A DNA stretch of 64,000 nt from Pedobacter sp. Hv1 (GCF_001412215.1 NZ_LLWP01000004.1:558001-622000), one strand, 5' to 3'; shown: positions 9,062 to 18,590, counted from the stretch's first letter. Numbers and translations: made by a program. Notes: generated by a model not told the origin, from the sequence alone.

Positions 9062-9535
9062 TTACTTTAAGGTTTCTATAGTTTTTGTCAATTCTTGTAC
9101 TGTAAATTCCTTTTCGTAGAATTGCCTAATCTTAAGCTTTGTATTTACAAAAAGCGTTGCAGGTATTGCTCCAGACCATTTGCTATCTACCTTTTCTATA
9201 AAGGCTTGTTGGTCTGGCTCGTTGATGACATACACTTCCGATTTAATTTTGTTTTTCTGAACAAATGGAATAACTGCCGAGTTCAATTTAGATTTAAAAT
9301 CCATGCTTACCAATATTACCTTTAAAGGTTTGTTGGCACTTTTTTTAGTGATCTCTTCAAAATTTGGAAGTTCTTCAACACATGGCCCACACCATGTTGC
9401 CCAAAAATTAATAACGTAAGTGGTGTCTTTTCCTTTAGCCACCCTGCTTTCTAATTGACTTAAAGTTAACAATTTAACTTGAGCATTTGCAACAAAACCC
9501 GCCAATAACAACAATAAGGTTACAAGATATTTCAC
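9062..9535 (-). CDS. TlpA-like thiol:disulfide oxidoreductase
   Basis: This thioredoxin-like protein has the classic motif FWATWCGPCVEELPNFEE. I prefer the GTG at 9535 as start because it gives a compact signal peptide (MKYLVTLLLLLAGFVANAQ); an in-frame TTG at 9550 would add five residues. The catalytic cysteines are residues 49 and 52 with the GTG start. TlpA/ResA proteins reduce periplasmic disulfides, for example during cytochrome c maturation or stress repair. It is the third gene of the redox operon, between two redoxins, which implies a shared envelope thiol pathway. Confidence 0.86.
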   Translation of the reverse strand: MKYLVTLLLLLAGFVANAQVKLLTLSQLESRVAKGKDTTYVINFWATWCGPCVEELPNFEEITKKSANKPLKVILVSMDFKSKLNSAVIPFVQKNKIKSEVYVINEPDQQAFIEKVDSKWSGAIPATLFVNTKLKIRQFYEKEFTVQELTKTIETLK

Positions 9536-9565
9536 TTTAAATTTAATCAAAACCGAAAATCTAGA

Positions 9566-10114
9566 TTATAACAATTTATCAACCTCTTGCTCTACAAATT
9601 TATTTTTAGGCAATTTCTTTGGGTTTGGTTCATCGTCAATTTTACCGATGTATTTGATCAAGAAACCATTTGCTTTTTTCTGTAATACCACAGCTGTTGG
9701 TGTAAGGGTAATGTTCAACATCCAAGTATATTTAAAACCTTCGTCTGATAGGTATGGGAAAGTAAAGCCTTTGGTAGTGGCCAATTTTTTCATTTCAGGC
9801 ATGGCATCTAGTGGATATTTAACCGGATCATCGCCATATGGGCCTATAGCAACTATTGGATAACCTTTGGCTCTGTATTTTTTATCTAAGGCCATAATTC
9901 TACTTTCGTAGGCAATACAATGATCGCAGGTTGGGGTCATAAAAACCACAATAAAACCTTTTGGGCCTTTTTGGGCTTTTAAATCATAAATAGTGCCTTT
10001 TGTGCTCTTTAAAGCAATATTAGGCAGTATTTCACCTACTTTATATACTTTTTGTGCATGTAAAGTAGCGGTTGCAACAACCAATAGACAGAGAGTGACA
10101 ATTATTTTACGCAT
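9566..10114 (-). CDS. Peroxiredoxin/TlpA-like redoxin, exported
   Basis: The 182-residue protein begins with a signal peptide ending in LHAQ and has an AhpC/TSA-type redoxin domain. The active site reads FMTPTCDHCIAYESR with Cys63 and Cys66, a CxxC oxidoreductase pattern rather than the single peroxidatic Cys of typical peroxiredoxins. It starts 4 bases after the NlpC/P60 stop, so translational coupling is likely. It resembles the last operon gene in layout, and the two may be ancient duplicates. Confidence 0.84.
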   Translation of the reverse strand: MRKIIVTLCLLVVATATLHAQKVYKVGEILPNIALKSTKGTIYDLKAQKGPKGFIVVFMTPTCDHCIAYESRIMALDKKYRAKGYPIVAIGPYGDDPVKYPLDAMPEMKKLATTKGFTFPYLSDEGFKYTWMLNITLTPTAVVLQKKANGFLIKYIGKIDDEPNPKKLPKNKFVEQEVDKLL

Positions 10115-10118
10115 AGTT

Positions 10119-10655
10119 TTATTTTAAAGTTCCTGTTTTTACAATAGCTTTCTGATAAACAGGTAAAGTCAGATCATCAACTATTACCCCTCTGGTAGTT
10201 GATGCGTGTACAAAAAAATCATTATTCAAGTAAACGCCAACATGGTCTACTTCATTGCCTCCAAAAGAGAAAAAGATCAAATCGCCTTCTTCTAAATTGT
10301 TTATATTTTTCTTTCTAATGGCATCTGCCTGATCTTTGGATCTTCTGGGCATGCTTAAGCCATAAATATTCTTTTCTAACAATAGTGCAAAACCTGAGCA
10401 ATCTATTCCACTCTTATCTAAACCACCCAATTTGTACCTCACGCCTGTCCAATCGGTAATGAAACGGTACAGTTCTTTGCTTCTTAAATTGGCCATTACC
10501 TCTGCGGCCTTAGCGGCTTTGGTATCGGTTTTAACTACATGTTTTCTCGAACTACAAGAAGCCAAGATAAGCACAAAAACCAAAATTACCCAAGTAAATG
10601 ATCTTTTGGGTCTCAAAAAATTAAATGCTTTTATTGGGTTGTAGTTTTTAATCAT
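10119..10655 (-). CDS. C40 (NlpC/P60) peptidoglycan endopeptidase, lipoprotein
   Basis: The 178-residue protein has an N-terminal hydrophobic segment with lipobox ILASC (Cys34), so it should be lipid-anchored. The NlpC/P60 domain follows, with catalytic Cys86 in IDCSGF, His138 in VDHVGVY and a third polar residue His150 in FVHAST. Such enzymes cut gamma-D-glutamyl-diaminopimelate or related bonds in peptidoglycan stem peptides. It is the first gene of the redox operon; why a cell-wall hydrolase is coupled to thioredoxin-fold proteins is unclear. Confidence 0.9.
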   Translation of the reverse strand: MIKNYNPIKAFNFLRPKRSFTWVILVFVLILASCSSRKHVVKTDTKAAKAAEVMANLRSKELYRFITDWTGVRYKLGGLDKSGIDCSGFALLLEKNIYGLSMPRRSKDQADAIRKKNINNLEEGDLIFFSFGGNEVDHVGVYLNNDFFVHASTTRGVIVDDLTLPVYQKAIVKTGTLK

Positions 10656-10683
10656 GAGCTATAAATTATGTTTTGATATCATC

Positions 10684-10712
10684 ATTCTGGTTCGTGTTAT
10701 CACAAACCAGAA
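10684..10712 (-). terminator. Hairpin after the methyltransferase gene, no U tract
   Basis: ATTCTGGTT and AACCAGAAT form a perfect 9-bp stem that can be extended by GTG/CAC after one mismatch. It lies just past the methyltransferase stop on the minus strand and upstream of the NlpC/P60 start. There is no T run, so it may protect the 3' end rather than terminate. Confidence 0.45.
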
Positions 10713-10725
10713 TATATTTATGCGT

Positions 10726-11493
10726 TTATTCAAATTTTGCAGCTATAATTATTCTTTTAAATGGATACAAGATTGGAGTTTTTACAAAGCGCTCGTTGAT
10801 CCTTTTCTTAAACTCGGCCACAAAATTTTCCTTAACCTGTCCATTCAATTTTTCTATATATGGGATCATTGCCGTACCTGCAATCCAATTGAAAAGCTCT
10901 TCTGGATTGGCTACTACAAGTGGGTAAATCTTTTCGTAGATGTTGATTTCCTTTCCTCCATTTTCAAATACAATTTGAGCATAGGTATCTGTAGTTAAAA
11001 CTGGCGAGGTTCTGCTCCAATTAACCAACGCAGTACAATAAGGTTCTTCTGCAACAAGGGTATTGAGCATTTTGTTCAACAGGTTTTCATTTTGCGAAGG
11101 AATTTGAACAATCAATTGTCCACCTGCCTTAATTGAGGCAATAACTTTGGGTAAGAGCGCTTCATGATCATCAACCCATTGCAATGCAGCATTTGAAAAC
11201 ACAAGATCCCATTTTTGACCTGTGTTTAATTGTGCTTCGATAGTCCGTTGTTCAAATTTGAGGTGTGGCTTAACAAATGTGGCAGATTGAGCCAGCATTT
11301 CTGCTGACGAATCGACTCCCAACACATTTGCATTGGGCAATATTTCGGCTAGCTTACTGGTCAATTCTCCAGTTCCACAGCCCAAATCAATTACATCAAG
11401 GTCTGCACCTACATCGATCAATTGTAACAGATCGTAGAATGGAGCAAATCTTTCTGTTTTAAATTGATTGTATTGATCTGGGTTCCATGCCAT
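10726..11493 (-). CDS. tam: Class I SAM-dependent methyltransferase, trans-aconitate 2-methyltransferase-like
   Basis: The 255-residue protein starts MAWNPDQYNQFKTERFAPF, which resembles the N-terminus of Tam. The SAM-binding motif VIDLGCGTGE is near residue 35, with VLGVDSSAEMLAQS after it, and a VFSNAALQWV motif (post-II) follows. Tam methylates trans-aconitate formed spontaneously from cis-aconitate. The substrate here cannot be proved from sequence. It starts 14 bases after the mutS stop, so it is probably the distal gene of a mutS transcript. Confidence 0.78.
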   Translation of the reverse strand: MAWNPDQYNQFKTERFAPFYDLLQLIDVGADLDVIDLGCGTGELTSKLAEILPNANVLGVDSSAEMLAQSATFVKPHLKFEQRTIEAQLNTGQKWDLVFSNAALQWVDDHEALLPKVIASIKAGGQLIVQIPSQNENLLNKMLNTLVAEEPYCTALVNWSRTSPVLTTDTYAQIVFENGGKEINIYEKIYPLVVANPEELFNWIAGTAMIPYIEKLNGQVKENFVAEFKKRINERFVKTPILYPFKRIIIAAKFE

Positions 11494-11507
11494 AATTTAA
11501 TCTGAAC

Positions 11508-14117
11508 TTATGTTTTAATTAGTCTTTGTATTTCGTCTAACTTTAACAACGCTTCTACTGGCGTTAGCGTATTTACATCTAAATTATTGAGCGTATCTCT
11601 AATTTTAACTAAAACAGGATCATCTACAGCAAACATCTGCAACTGGTAAGCTTGGTTCTGTACTTTTTTAATACTGTCTTTAATGCTCTGGCCTTCTGTT
11701 CGGTCTATCTCCAGCCGTTTTAAGATCTCGTTGGCCCTATTGATCAATTTGGCTGGCATACCTGCCATTTTAGCCACATGGATACCAAAGCTATGCTCGC
11801 TGCCACCTGGCACCAATTTACGCAAGAAAATAACTTTATTGCCTACTTCTTTAATGGTAACATTATAGTTTTTAATGCGCACCATGGTATTTTCTAAGTC
11901 GTTAAGCTCATGGTAATGGGTAGCAAACAAGGTTTTTGGCCTGGCCGTTGGGTGCTCATGCAAAAATTCGGCGATAGCCCAAGCAATAGAAATACCGTCG
12001 TAGGTACTTGTACCCCTTCCAATTTCATCTAACAGAATTAAACTCCGATCTGAAATATTGTTGAGAATACTTGCGGTTTCATTCATCTCTACCATAAATG
12101 TACTTTCGCCAGATGATAAGTTATCTGAAGCACCAACTCTGGTAAAAATCTTATCTACCAAACCTATCTGTACCGCTTTTGCAGGCACAAAACAACCCAT
12201 TTGTGCCATTAGTACAATTAAGGCCGTTTGCCTCAAAATGGCAGACTTACCCGACATATTGGGACCAGTAATGATAATGATCTGTTGGTTCTCGCTATCT
12301 AAAAAGACATCATTGGTAATATACTCTTGTCCAATGGGCAATTGTTTTTCTATTACAGGGTGGCGACCACCTTTAATATCTAAATCTTTTTTATTATTGA
12401 GTTGAGGTTTTACATAATGGTTTTTAACAGCCAATTGCGCAAAACAAAGCAACACATCTAATTGCGCAATTAAATAGGCATTGAGCTGAATTGGCTTGAT
12501 ATAATGGCTTACCTGATACATGAGCTCATTGTACAAACGAACTTCAATGGCCTGTATCTTTTCTTCAGCACCTAAAATCTGTTCTTCATATTCTTTCAAC
12601 TCTGGCGTAATGTATCGCTCTGCGCTTACCAAAGTCTGTTTACGAATCCAGCTTTCTGGCACCTTATCTTTATGGGTATGGGTAACTTCTAAATAATAGC
12701 CAAAAACATTGTTAAATGATATTTTCAAAGACGGGATACCTGTATTTGCAGCCTCTCTTTTTTGGATTTCTACCAAATATTCTTTACCACCAAATGCAAT
12801 TTTGCGCAAACGGTCTAGTTCTTCATCAATACCATCTGCAATCACATTTCCTTTAATCAATAAGGCAGGTGGGTCTGGCTGTAGTTCTCTTTCAAGTCTT
12901 TCTTTGATACTTAAGCAAGGATTTAATTGTGAGGCCAATACAGTTAAGAAAGGGTTCTGGGTCTGATCGGCTAGGACTTTTACCTCCTCAATATGTGTTA
13001 GTGCTCTTTTCAACTGCACCAACTCTCTTGGTCCTGCTTTTTGTAAACCAACTTTAGAAATTAGCCTTTCTAAATCGCCAATAGGTTTAATATGCCCTAA
13101 AAACTCCTGTACCAGTTCCTCATGGTTAACAAGATATTCTACCATACCTAAACGTTCTTGGATCGGTTTAAGCTCTTTTAGCGGCATGATAATCCACTTG
13201 TGCAACATTCGGGCACCCATCGGGGTACAGGTTTGATCCAACACCTCAAAAAGGGTTACACCACCATCGTTAGCTGTACTTACCAATTCTAAGTTGCGAA
13301 TGGTAAATCGGTCTAACCACATGTAACGATCTTCTTCTAAACGAGAAATAGCAGAAATATGCTGTAAGTTGCGATGTTCGGTTTCGCCTAGGTAATAAAG
13401 CACTACACCAGCCGCCACAATACCCGATGGCAGCTTATCTACCCCAAACCCTTTTAAAGAGTTAACTTCAAAATGTTTGGTTAATATTTCATTGGCATAA
13501 TCGTTGGTAAATGCCCAATCGTCAAGTGTGTAAGTATAAAATTTATCGCCAAATAGGTTTAAAAATTCTTGACGTTTACTCTTCTGAAAAACAACTTCTG
13601 TAGGTCTGAAACCTTGCAAAAGTTTGTCTATATATTCTGCATTGCCTTGGGCAACTAAAAATTCTCCTGTAGAGATATCGCAAAAAGCTACGCCTATATT
13701 TTGTTTATCAAAAAAAACTGCAGCCAGGTAATTATTTGCTTTTTGGCTTAAAATATTGTCATTGTAGGCAACACCGGGCGTAACCAATTCTGTAACCCCA
13801 CGCTTTACAATGGTTTTGGTCATTTTTGGATCTTCCAGCTGATCGCAAATGGCTACCCTTTGCCCTGCCCTAACTAGTTTAGATAAATAATTTTCTAAGG
13901 AATGGTGCGGAAAACCTGCTAATTCTAATGCACCATTTGGACCAGTCCCTCTTTTAGTTAAAACGATGCCTAATATATTGGCCGTTTTTACTGCGTCTTC
14001 GCCAAATGTTTCGTAAAAATCGCCTACTCTAAACAACAATAACGCACCCGGGTACTTAGCCTTAATGGTGTTGTATTGTTGCATTAATGGTGTTTCTGTC
14101 TGCTTTGCTTTGGCCAA
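11508..14117 (-). CDS. mutS: DNA mismatch repair protein MutS
   Basis: The 869-residue protein contains the mismatch-wedge motif GDFYETF (Phe34 and Glu36), the connector and clamp regions, and the ABC-type ATPase near the C-terminus with Walker [14 protein letters not shown] (about residue 620), STFMVEM signature and Walker [14 protein letters not shown]. Length is usual for MutS1. The start codon is TTG: no ATG precedes the conserved [15 protein letters not shown], and the next ATG would remove the first 11 residues. MutS recognises mismatches and recruits MutL. A TATATTTA box 24 bases upstream may be its -7 element. Confidence 0.97.
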   Translation of the reverse strand: MAKAKQTETPLMQQYNTIKAKYPGALLLFRVGDFYETFGEDAVKTANILGIVLTKRGTGPNGALELAGFPHHSLENYLSKLVRAGQRVAICDQLEDPKMTKTIVKRGVTELVTPGVAYNDNILSQKANNYLAAVFFDKQNIGVAFCDISTGEFLVAQGNAEYIDKLLQGFRPTEVVFQKSKRQEFLNLFGDKFYTYTLDDWAFTNDYANEILTKHFEVNSLKGFGVDKLPSGIVAAGVVLYYLGETEHRNLQHISAISRLEEDRYMWLDRFTIRNLELVSTANDGGVTLFEVLDQTCTPMGARMLHKWIIMPLKELKPIQERLGMVEYLVNHEELVQEFLGHIKPIGDLERLISKVGLQKAGPRELVQLKRALTHIEEVKVLADQTQNPFLTVLASQLNPCLSIKERLERELQPDPPALLIKGNVIADGIDEELDRLRKIAFGGKEYLVEIQKREAANTGIPSLKISFNNVFGYYLEVTHTHKDKVPESWIRKQTLVSAERYITPELKEYEEQILGAEEKIQAIEVRLYNELMYQVSHYIKPIQLNAYLIAQLDVLLCFAQLAVKNHYVKPQLNNKKDLDIKGGRHPVIEKQLPIGQEYITNDVFLDSENQQIIIITGPNMSGKSAILRQTALIVLMAQMGCFVPAKAVQIGLVDKIFTRVGASDNLSSGESTFMVEMNETASILNNISDRSLILLDEIGRGTSTYDGISIAWAIAEFLHEHPTARPKTLFATHYHELNDLENTMVRIKNYNVTIKEVGNKVIFLRKLVPGGSEHSFGIHVAKMAGMPAKLINRANEILKRLEIDRTEGQSIKDSIKKVQNQAYQLQMFAVDDPVLVKIRDTLNNLDVNTLTPVEALLKLDEIQRLIKT

Positions 14118-14299
14118 AATATTTCTAAATTACTAAGGTGTAAATATAGCATCTTGAGGCTTAGGGTTGAAGTTTTTGTTGAAATTTGTTGAGTGGCTGA
14201 TATCCACAAATTGTGAGTAAAGTTTTGGATTAATTTAGCACAGCTGTATTTCTTTTAATTAATTGCTTGATACACAAAATTAATGAGGTCTTAGCTAAA

Positions 14300-14335
14300 T
14301 CAACAGCAGTTGAATTGAAGCTCAACTGCTGTTGA
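14300..14335 (-). terminator. Perfect 14-bp hairpin after the 225-codon hypothetical gene
   Basis: TCAACAGCAGTTGA and TCAACTGCTGTTGA form a perfect stem around an 8-base loop, 11 bases past the stop at 14347. There is no strong T run on either side. The rest of the gap to mutS (14118-14346) shows nothing else recognisable. Confidence 0.55.
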
Positions 14336-14346
14336 TACCGTATGTA

Positions 14347-14979
14347 CTATATATTAAATTCTAACACAGAAACCTGCTGATAATTCGTTCTCTTTTCGCT
14401 ATACAGCGATTGGATATAGTTTTTGGTTTGAATTGCAATGGTTACCAAACCAAACTCCTTGTGGTACATTACTTCATTACAAATTAGCCTAGCATTGTTA
14501 AACAATAGACTTTGGTTAATGGCCATTTGGTGCTTAGCTTGAAGATCGTCATAAAGAATTTGTAGTGTTGCTGTCTGTAGGTCGGTATGATTTGGAATTT
14601 CTAATGGAATTGTTTTTAAGAATTTGATCTGTTCAGAAAGGCTTTCTAATGTACTTTCGTAATGAGCTTGTGAGTTATATTCAAGTACGGTTTTACTCTT
14701 TACATCTGTTGTTTTTAGCAGGCTTAAGAAACGTGCCCTCAGCTTATTTAAAGGTTCAAATGCAATTTCTCTCATGGTGACAGCATTGTTATACACCTGA
14801 AAAATTTCGTTGAGGTTTGTAATTGCAGCATGCGCATTAACAGCTATAGCCTTTAAGCTATCGAGTTGGAGTGCTGGTTTTGGTGGATTATAAGCTTTAC
14901 CATAATTGCTTACCAGCGAGACTAATTTTTCGAAGTTCGTCAGGTTCTTGACGTGCTTCATTTCGTAAATTGTTGACAT
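14347..14979 (-). CDS. Hypothetical helical protein
   Basis: I do not recognise this protein. I start it at the ATG at 14979 (MSTIYEMKHVKNLTNFEK), giving 210 residues; an in-frame TTG at 15024 would add 15. The sequence is helical and rich in Leu, Asn and Gln, without a signal peptide or membrane segment, so it is probably cytoplasmic. Charged and leucine-rich stretches around residues 80-140 could form a coiled coil or four-helix bundle. It is divergent from the lysine-rich protein gene and separated by about 150 bases, so they may share regulation. Confidence 0.6.
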   Translation of the reverse strand: MSTIYEMKHVKNLTNFEKLVSLVSNYGKAYNPPKPALQLDSLKAIAVNAHAAITNLNEIFQVYNNAVTMREIAFEPLNKLRARFLSLLKTTDVKSKTVLEYNSQAHYESTLESLSEQIKFLKTIPLEIPNHTDLQTATLQILYDDLQAKHQMAINQSLLFNNARLICNEVMYHKEFGLVTIAIQTKNYIQSLYSEKRTNYQQVSVLEFNI

Positions 14980-15123
14980 AGGTATTTGTCGTTTAAGGGT
15001 GCATTTTTTGTTAATTACATTCAATGTAAGTAATTATTTTGGACAACACACAAGAATAATATGCGTTTAAACACCTATTAAGGCCATTTTAGGTGATATT
15101 TTAAATTAATGTTAAATAAGGTC

Positions 15124-15131
15124 TATCTTTG
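15124..15131 (+). promoter_or_regulatory. -7 box (TATCTTTG) three bases before a start codon
   Basis: TATCTTTG is a perfect TAnnTTTG match. Transcription normally begins a few bases after this box, which would place the RNA 5' end at or next to the ATG at 15135. That implies a leaderless mRNA. No convincing -33 element was found. Confidence 0.55.
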
Positions 15132-15134
15132 GAC

Positions 15135-15710
15135 ATGGCAATTTTACATAGAAAAGAAGAAAAGATACAGGCAGTATTGGGCAGGTTGCCTAAGAATTAT
15201 ACAGACGAAGACTTTGTGAGCATGTTTATTAAATTGTACTCGAAAGATTGGGGCAAAATTAAAGCTGCTTACATTAAACAAGCACAGGATAAAGAACCAG
15301 GAACGGTAATCAATATGCCAAAACCAGATCTGTACCTTAAACAGCTTGCTGAAATATACATTAAGGCTAATCCACCAAAAGCCGAGGTGATAAAGGAAGA
15401 AGTTAAAACTGTGGTTGCACCAACAGAAAAAGTTAAAAAAGTAGCGGTTAAAAAAGCAGCTGTTACAAAAGAAAACGCTGATGTTGTTGAGCTTCAGGTT
15501 GAAAAAGTAAAAAAGACAGCTGTTAAAAAGGATACAATTGTAAAAGTAGCCGTTGCAGAGCCAAAGGTTAAAAAAGCAAGCGCTAAAAAGAATACTGAAG
15601 TTATCGAAACACCTGTTGAGGCAGTAAAGAAAGTCAAAGCGGTTACAAAAAAGAAAGAGGTTGCAGCTGAAACTCCTACGGTAAAGAAAAAAGCTGTGGC
15701 TAAAAAATAG
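15135..15710 (+). CDS. Lysine/alanine-rich protein with histone H1-like tail
   Basis: Starting at the ATG at 15135 the product has 191 residues. Residues 1-85 form a compact, mixed-charge domain (MAILHRKEEKIQAVLGRLPK, later DWGKIKAAYIKQAQDKEPGT). From about residue 95 to the end the chain is a low-complexity Lys/Ala/Val tail with repeated VKKxAVKK blocks, as in histone H1-like or HU-tail proteins. I infer nucleic-acid binding, perhaps nucleoid association or translation-linked; no named family is recognised. A TTG at 15129 also lies in frame but falls inside the -7 box. An intrinsic terminator follows. Confidence 0.8.
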   Translation: MAILHRKEEKIQAVLGRLPKNYTDEDFVSMFIKLYSKDWGKIKAAYIKQAQDKEPGTVINMPKPDLYLKQLAEIYIKANPPKAEVIKEEVKTVVAPTEKVKKVAVKKAAVTKENADVVELQVEKVKKTAVKKDTIVKVAVAEPKVKKASAKKNTEVIETPVEAVKKVKAVTKKKEVAAETPTVKKKAVAKK

Positions 15711-15742
15711 TTTAGCCGATCTATTTTTGCAATAAACTAGAG

Positions 15743-15770
15743 AGGATAAGTCTAATGGCTTATCCTTTTT
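15743..15770 (+). terminator. Intrinsic terminator after the lysine-rich protein gene
   Basis: AGGATAAG and CTTATCCT form an 8-bp stem with an 8-base loop, followed directly by TTTTT. It lies 33 bases after the stop codon and before the convergent YchJ gene. Confidence 0.85.
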
Positions 15771-15787
15771 GTTTGCATCTCTTTTAA

Positions 15788-16165
15788 CTAATCAAAATAG
15801 CTTCCTTCTAGGTAATACCAAACTCCCTGTTCTTTTTTAAAGGTAGAGTTCTCATGGTGCATATAAGCTTGTATACCTTGTTGATAATAGGCTTTAAACT
15901 CTACTTTGTCTTTTTTAGCCTTACAGATCTCTAGTTTAACCCAATGATTACTGGTGGCCCAGTTTTCGATTTCATTCTTTTTATACAAATGTCTTTTGTT
16001 TGGATGGGTAGTCTGTATCAGGTAATCGATCAAATGCAAGGCATAGGCACTGTAACGTGAGCGCATCAAAATTTCTGGTGTAGCGGGCTTGGCCGTCCCT
16101 AAATGATAAGGCTGGCAACAATGGTCATAACTTAAGTTTGAACAACAAAAACAAGGATCGGTCAT
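15788..16165 (-). CDS. YchJ-family SEC-C/metal-binding protein
   Basis: The 125-residue protein starts with a Cys cluster (CFCCSNLSYDHCCQPYH) typical of the SEC-C zinc-binding motif in the YchJ/UPF0225 family. It is followed by the family signature PEILMRSRYSAYALH and a beta-rich NTF2-like body ending near YYLEGSYFD. The biochemical role of YchJ is not established. Length fits single-SEC-C members. The gene converges on the lysine-rich protein gene and appears to be monocistronic. Confidence 0.88.
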   Translation of the reverse strand: MTDPCFCCSNLSYDHCCQPYHLGTAKPATPEILMRSRYSAYALHLIDYLIQTTHPNKRHLYKKNEIENWATSNHWVKLEICKAKKDKVEFKAYYQQGIQAYMHHENSTFKKEQGVWYYLEGSYFD

Positions 16166-16261
16166 CTTAATTAATTTAAACGGTTGCTAATTTAATGATA
16201 AAAGCAAGGTTAGAGCTATTGAAACATGAAGGCATTAAGATTTTATATCATATTCGCCAGC

Positions 16262-16365
16262 TCAACAACTTAAGAAAGGCTTATTAGACCTACTTAGATG
16301 AACTAAGATAGCTTAGATGGTAAAGGTAATACTCGTAAAATAAGCCTTTAACTTCTTAATGTTGA
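16262..16365. repeat. Snap-back inverted repeat enclosing a CTTAGATG word repeat
   Basis: The outer arms TCAACA/TGTTGA, then TTAAG/CTTAA, then AAAGGCTTATT/AATAAGCCTTT make an imperfect inverted repeat of about 25 bases with a loop of about 53 bases. The loop holds a quasi-tandem word (CTTAGATG, ACTAAGAT, CTTAGATGG) ending in GTAAA at 16291-16325. It lies just after the stop of the response regulator gene. The shape resembles a small MITE or a long 3' hairpin. No coding sequence is visible in this 210-bp gap. Confidence 0.6.
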
Positions 16366-16376
16366 AGCCCTCAGAT

Positions 16377-17054
16377 TTAAACAATCAACTTATAGCCATG
16401 GCCCCGAATATTGATGATCTCTATATGTGGATCTGCCTGAAGGTGTTTACGCAATTTGGTGATAAAAACATCCATGGTACGAGCGTGAAAGGAGCTATCA
16501 TCTCCCCATAATTTAAGTAAGGTTGCTTTTCTATCTAATACCTGATTTTGATGTTTAACCAATAAGGAAAGAAGCTCTGTTTCTCGATGTGATAACCTAA
16601 TTTTTTGTTCATTAAATAACAATTCTTGTCGATTGGGGAAAAACTGGAAAGCCCCTATTTTTACCATTTCGGTGGTAAACAAATTGAGGCTGTTTCTTTT
16701 GAGGAGTTCTTTCATCCTTAACACCAACTCTTCGAGACTAAAAGGCTTCTTTAGGTAGTCATTCCCTCCCACCTCATAACCTTCAAACAAGTCTTTATCT
16801 TGCGATCTGGCAGTAAGAAACAACACTGGCAATTGCAGATTGGTTTTTCTAAGTTCAGTAGTAAAGGTAAAGCCATCCATAAAGGGCATCATTACATCTA
16901 CTATGCAAATATCGAATGTTTGGCTATTTAAAGCAGCTAAACCTAATCGACCATTACTAAAATGACTCACAATAAAACCCCTACTCTGCAAGGTTTCACT
17001 CACAATTTTAGCCAATTGTGGCTCATCTTCCAAAAACAATACATTAGCTATCAT
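16377..17054 (-). CDS. OmpR-family response regulator
   Basis: The 225-residue protein has a receiver domain with acidic pocket ED10-E11, phosphoacceptor Asp53 (IVDVMMP), a conserved Thr in LFLTAR and Lys in LKKPF. The C-terminal winged helix (about residues 125-225) contains LSHRETELLSLL and ends with HTMDVFITKLRKHL-like and IRGHGYKL elements of the OmpR/PhoB class. It is a DNA-binding transcription factor controlled by the kinase encoded just upstream, with an 11-base overlap. The tandem TTAACACTA repeats at 18591-18610 are a candidate binding site. Confidence 0.93.
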   Translation of the reverse strand: MIANVLFLEDEPQLAKIVSETLQSRGFIVSHFSNGRLGLAALNSQTFDICIVDVMMPFMDGFTFTTELRKTNLQLPVLFLTARSQDKDLFEGYEVGGNDYLKKPFSLEELVLRMKELLKRNSLNLFTTEMVKIGAFQFFPNRQELLFNEQKIRLSHRETELLSLLVKHQNQVLDRKATLLKLWGDDSSFHARTMDVFITKLRKHLQADPHIEIINIRGHGYKLIV

Positions 17055-18546
17055 ACAATGGTAATTGAAGCGTAAACGTGGTTAATTGATTGATACTGGT
17101 AACCTTAATATATCCACCATGTTGTTTAACAATATCATGTACATAACTTAAACCTAGGCCATACCCTTTAACCTGGTGCACATTGCCGGTAGGTACTCTA
17201 AAAAAGGGTTCAAATATTTTAGATAAGTACTCTGTTGGTATCTCATCACCTATATTAGTTATCTTTAATACTGCACTATTTTCTTGTTGCAGTAAATCTA
17301 TAGTAATTTGCGATTGATGATTTCCATATTTCAAGGCATTATCTAACAAATTAGCTATGGTATTACCCAAATGGATTGGATCTGCATTGATCCACATTTC
17401 TTTTGTACTCAGGTTAAGCTTCAACGTACTATTGCTTGTTAAAAACTGGGGCTGATATTGTTGTATAACCAGTTGCAGCAGTTCATTAAAGAGAACTTTC
17501 TTTTTACCTAATCCTATAATAGCCTGCTGGTTAACTAAATTGGTTAATATCTGGTCTATTAAATGGGTAAGGTTTGCTGCTTGATAGCGGATAATGGAAA
17601 TGTATTCAGTTTTGGCTTTTTCATCTAAGTTAAAATGATCAATAGCCTCTGCCGCAATGCTAATGGTAGCCACTGGTGTTTTAAGTTCATGGGTCATGTT
17701 GTTTACAAAATCATCTTTTAGCAGGGTTAGCTTCTTTTGCGTGAGCATAGTCTTGATGGTATAAACAAAACAACCCAAAGTGATCACAATCAAGAATAAA
17801 GAGCTAGACAAAATCCATTTCATTTTTTGTAGATAAATGAGTTTAGGATTAGCAAATGATGCATTCAAAGCAATTGTATTACCGAAACCATACTTAAACT
17901 GGCGAGTAGTATATACTTTACCTACTGAATCAGGATTATTGGTATCAAATTTATGAAACTCATATTTGAATGTATGGAACTTAAATAACTCTTTAATACC
18001 TCTGTTGGCTAATGCCTGTCGGTAAAGTTTACCTAATCTTATGGTGTCGAGCTTTTCATCTTTAAATGCCTTTCCCAGTAATTCGCCCAATTTTGTAGTA
18101 TGATAATATACTTTAGCATCTCTCAGGTCGTAGTAAACAAAGTTTTTTACAAATGAATTGATAAATATAGTTTTAGCCTCAGGAGTAATATGATCTAAAT
18201 GTTGTTTAAAATCTCTCAATGCTATTCTTGAAGGAGGACGTGCATTCCTTAACACTGGGTCTTTATCACTAAGGCTAAATACCATTTCCTTTGATTTTTT
18301 GTTATAACTACAGCTAATTACAACTAGATTAGTATCAGCCATCCATTTTTTATACTGATTGGCAAATTCATCTCTACGTAAGTTGGCCAGTTTATCTACT
18401 GATTCTTCTAAGGCATCGTTCACATCACTTCTAAAAATTCGATCATTGTTTTGGTATACCTCATCATTCCAATATAACTGTAGGGCCAACAATAATGCCG
18501 TGCAAATGGTCATTAAAATGATAATAAGATTGATCTTTCTTTTCAT
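17044..18546 (-). CDS. Membrane sensor histidine kinase
   Basis: The 500-residue kinase has a transmembrane helix at about residues 5-25, a periplasmic sensor region of about 210 residues, and a second helix near residue 245 (SSLFLIVITLGCFVYTI). The HisKA domain follows with MTHELKTPVA (His about 285). The ATPase domain shows the N box NLLDNALKYG, then a G box KGYGLGLSYV. There is no HAMP domain or PAS domain evident. The layout resembles RprX-like kinases of Bacteroidota. The signal sensed is unknown. It is co-transcribed with its regulator and divergent from a secreted-type protease. Confidence 0.92.
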   Translation of the reverse strand: MKRKINLIIILMTICTALLLALQLYWNDEVYQNNDRIFRSDVNDALEESVDKLANLRRDEFANQYKKWMADTNLVVISCSYNKKSKEMVFSLSDKDPVLRNARPPSRIALRDFKQHLDHITPEAKTIFINSFVKNFVYYDLRDAKVYYHTTKLGELLGKAFKDEKLDTIRLGKLYRQALANRGIKELFKFHTFKYEFHKFDTNNPDSVGKVYTTRQFKYGFGNTIALNASFANPKLIYLQKMKWILSSSLFLIVITLGCFVYTIKTMLTQKKLTLLKDDFVNNMTHELKTPVATISIAAEAIDHFNLDEKAKTEYISIIRYQAANLTHLIDQILTNLVNQQAIIGLGKKKVLFNELLQLVIQQYQPQFLTSNSTLKLNLSTKEMWINADPIHLGNTIANLLDNALKYGNHQSQITIDLLQQENSAVLKITNIGDEIPTEYLSKIFEPFFRVPTGNVHQVKGYGLGLSYVHDIVKQHGGYIKVTSINQLTTFTLQLPLYDS

Positions 18547-18590
18547 GCTTGATACAAATTAACAATTACTTTAAATGTTGGCAGAAAAAG

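Noticed and set aside
12058..12405. 115-codon plus-strand ORF inside mutS
   Set aside because: It is antisense to the MutS ATPase domain and shows no features of its own.
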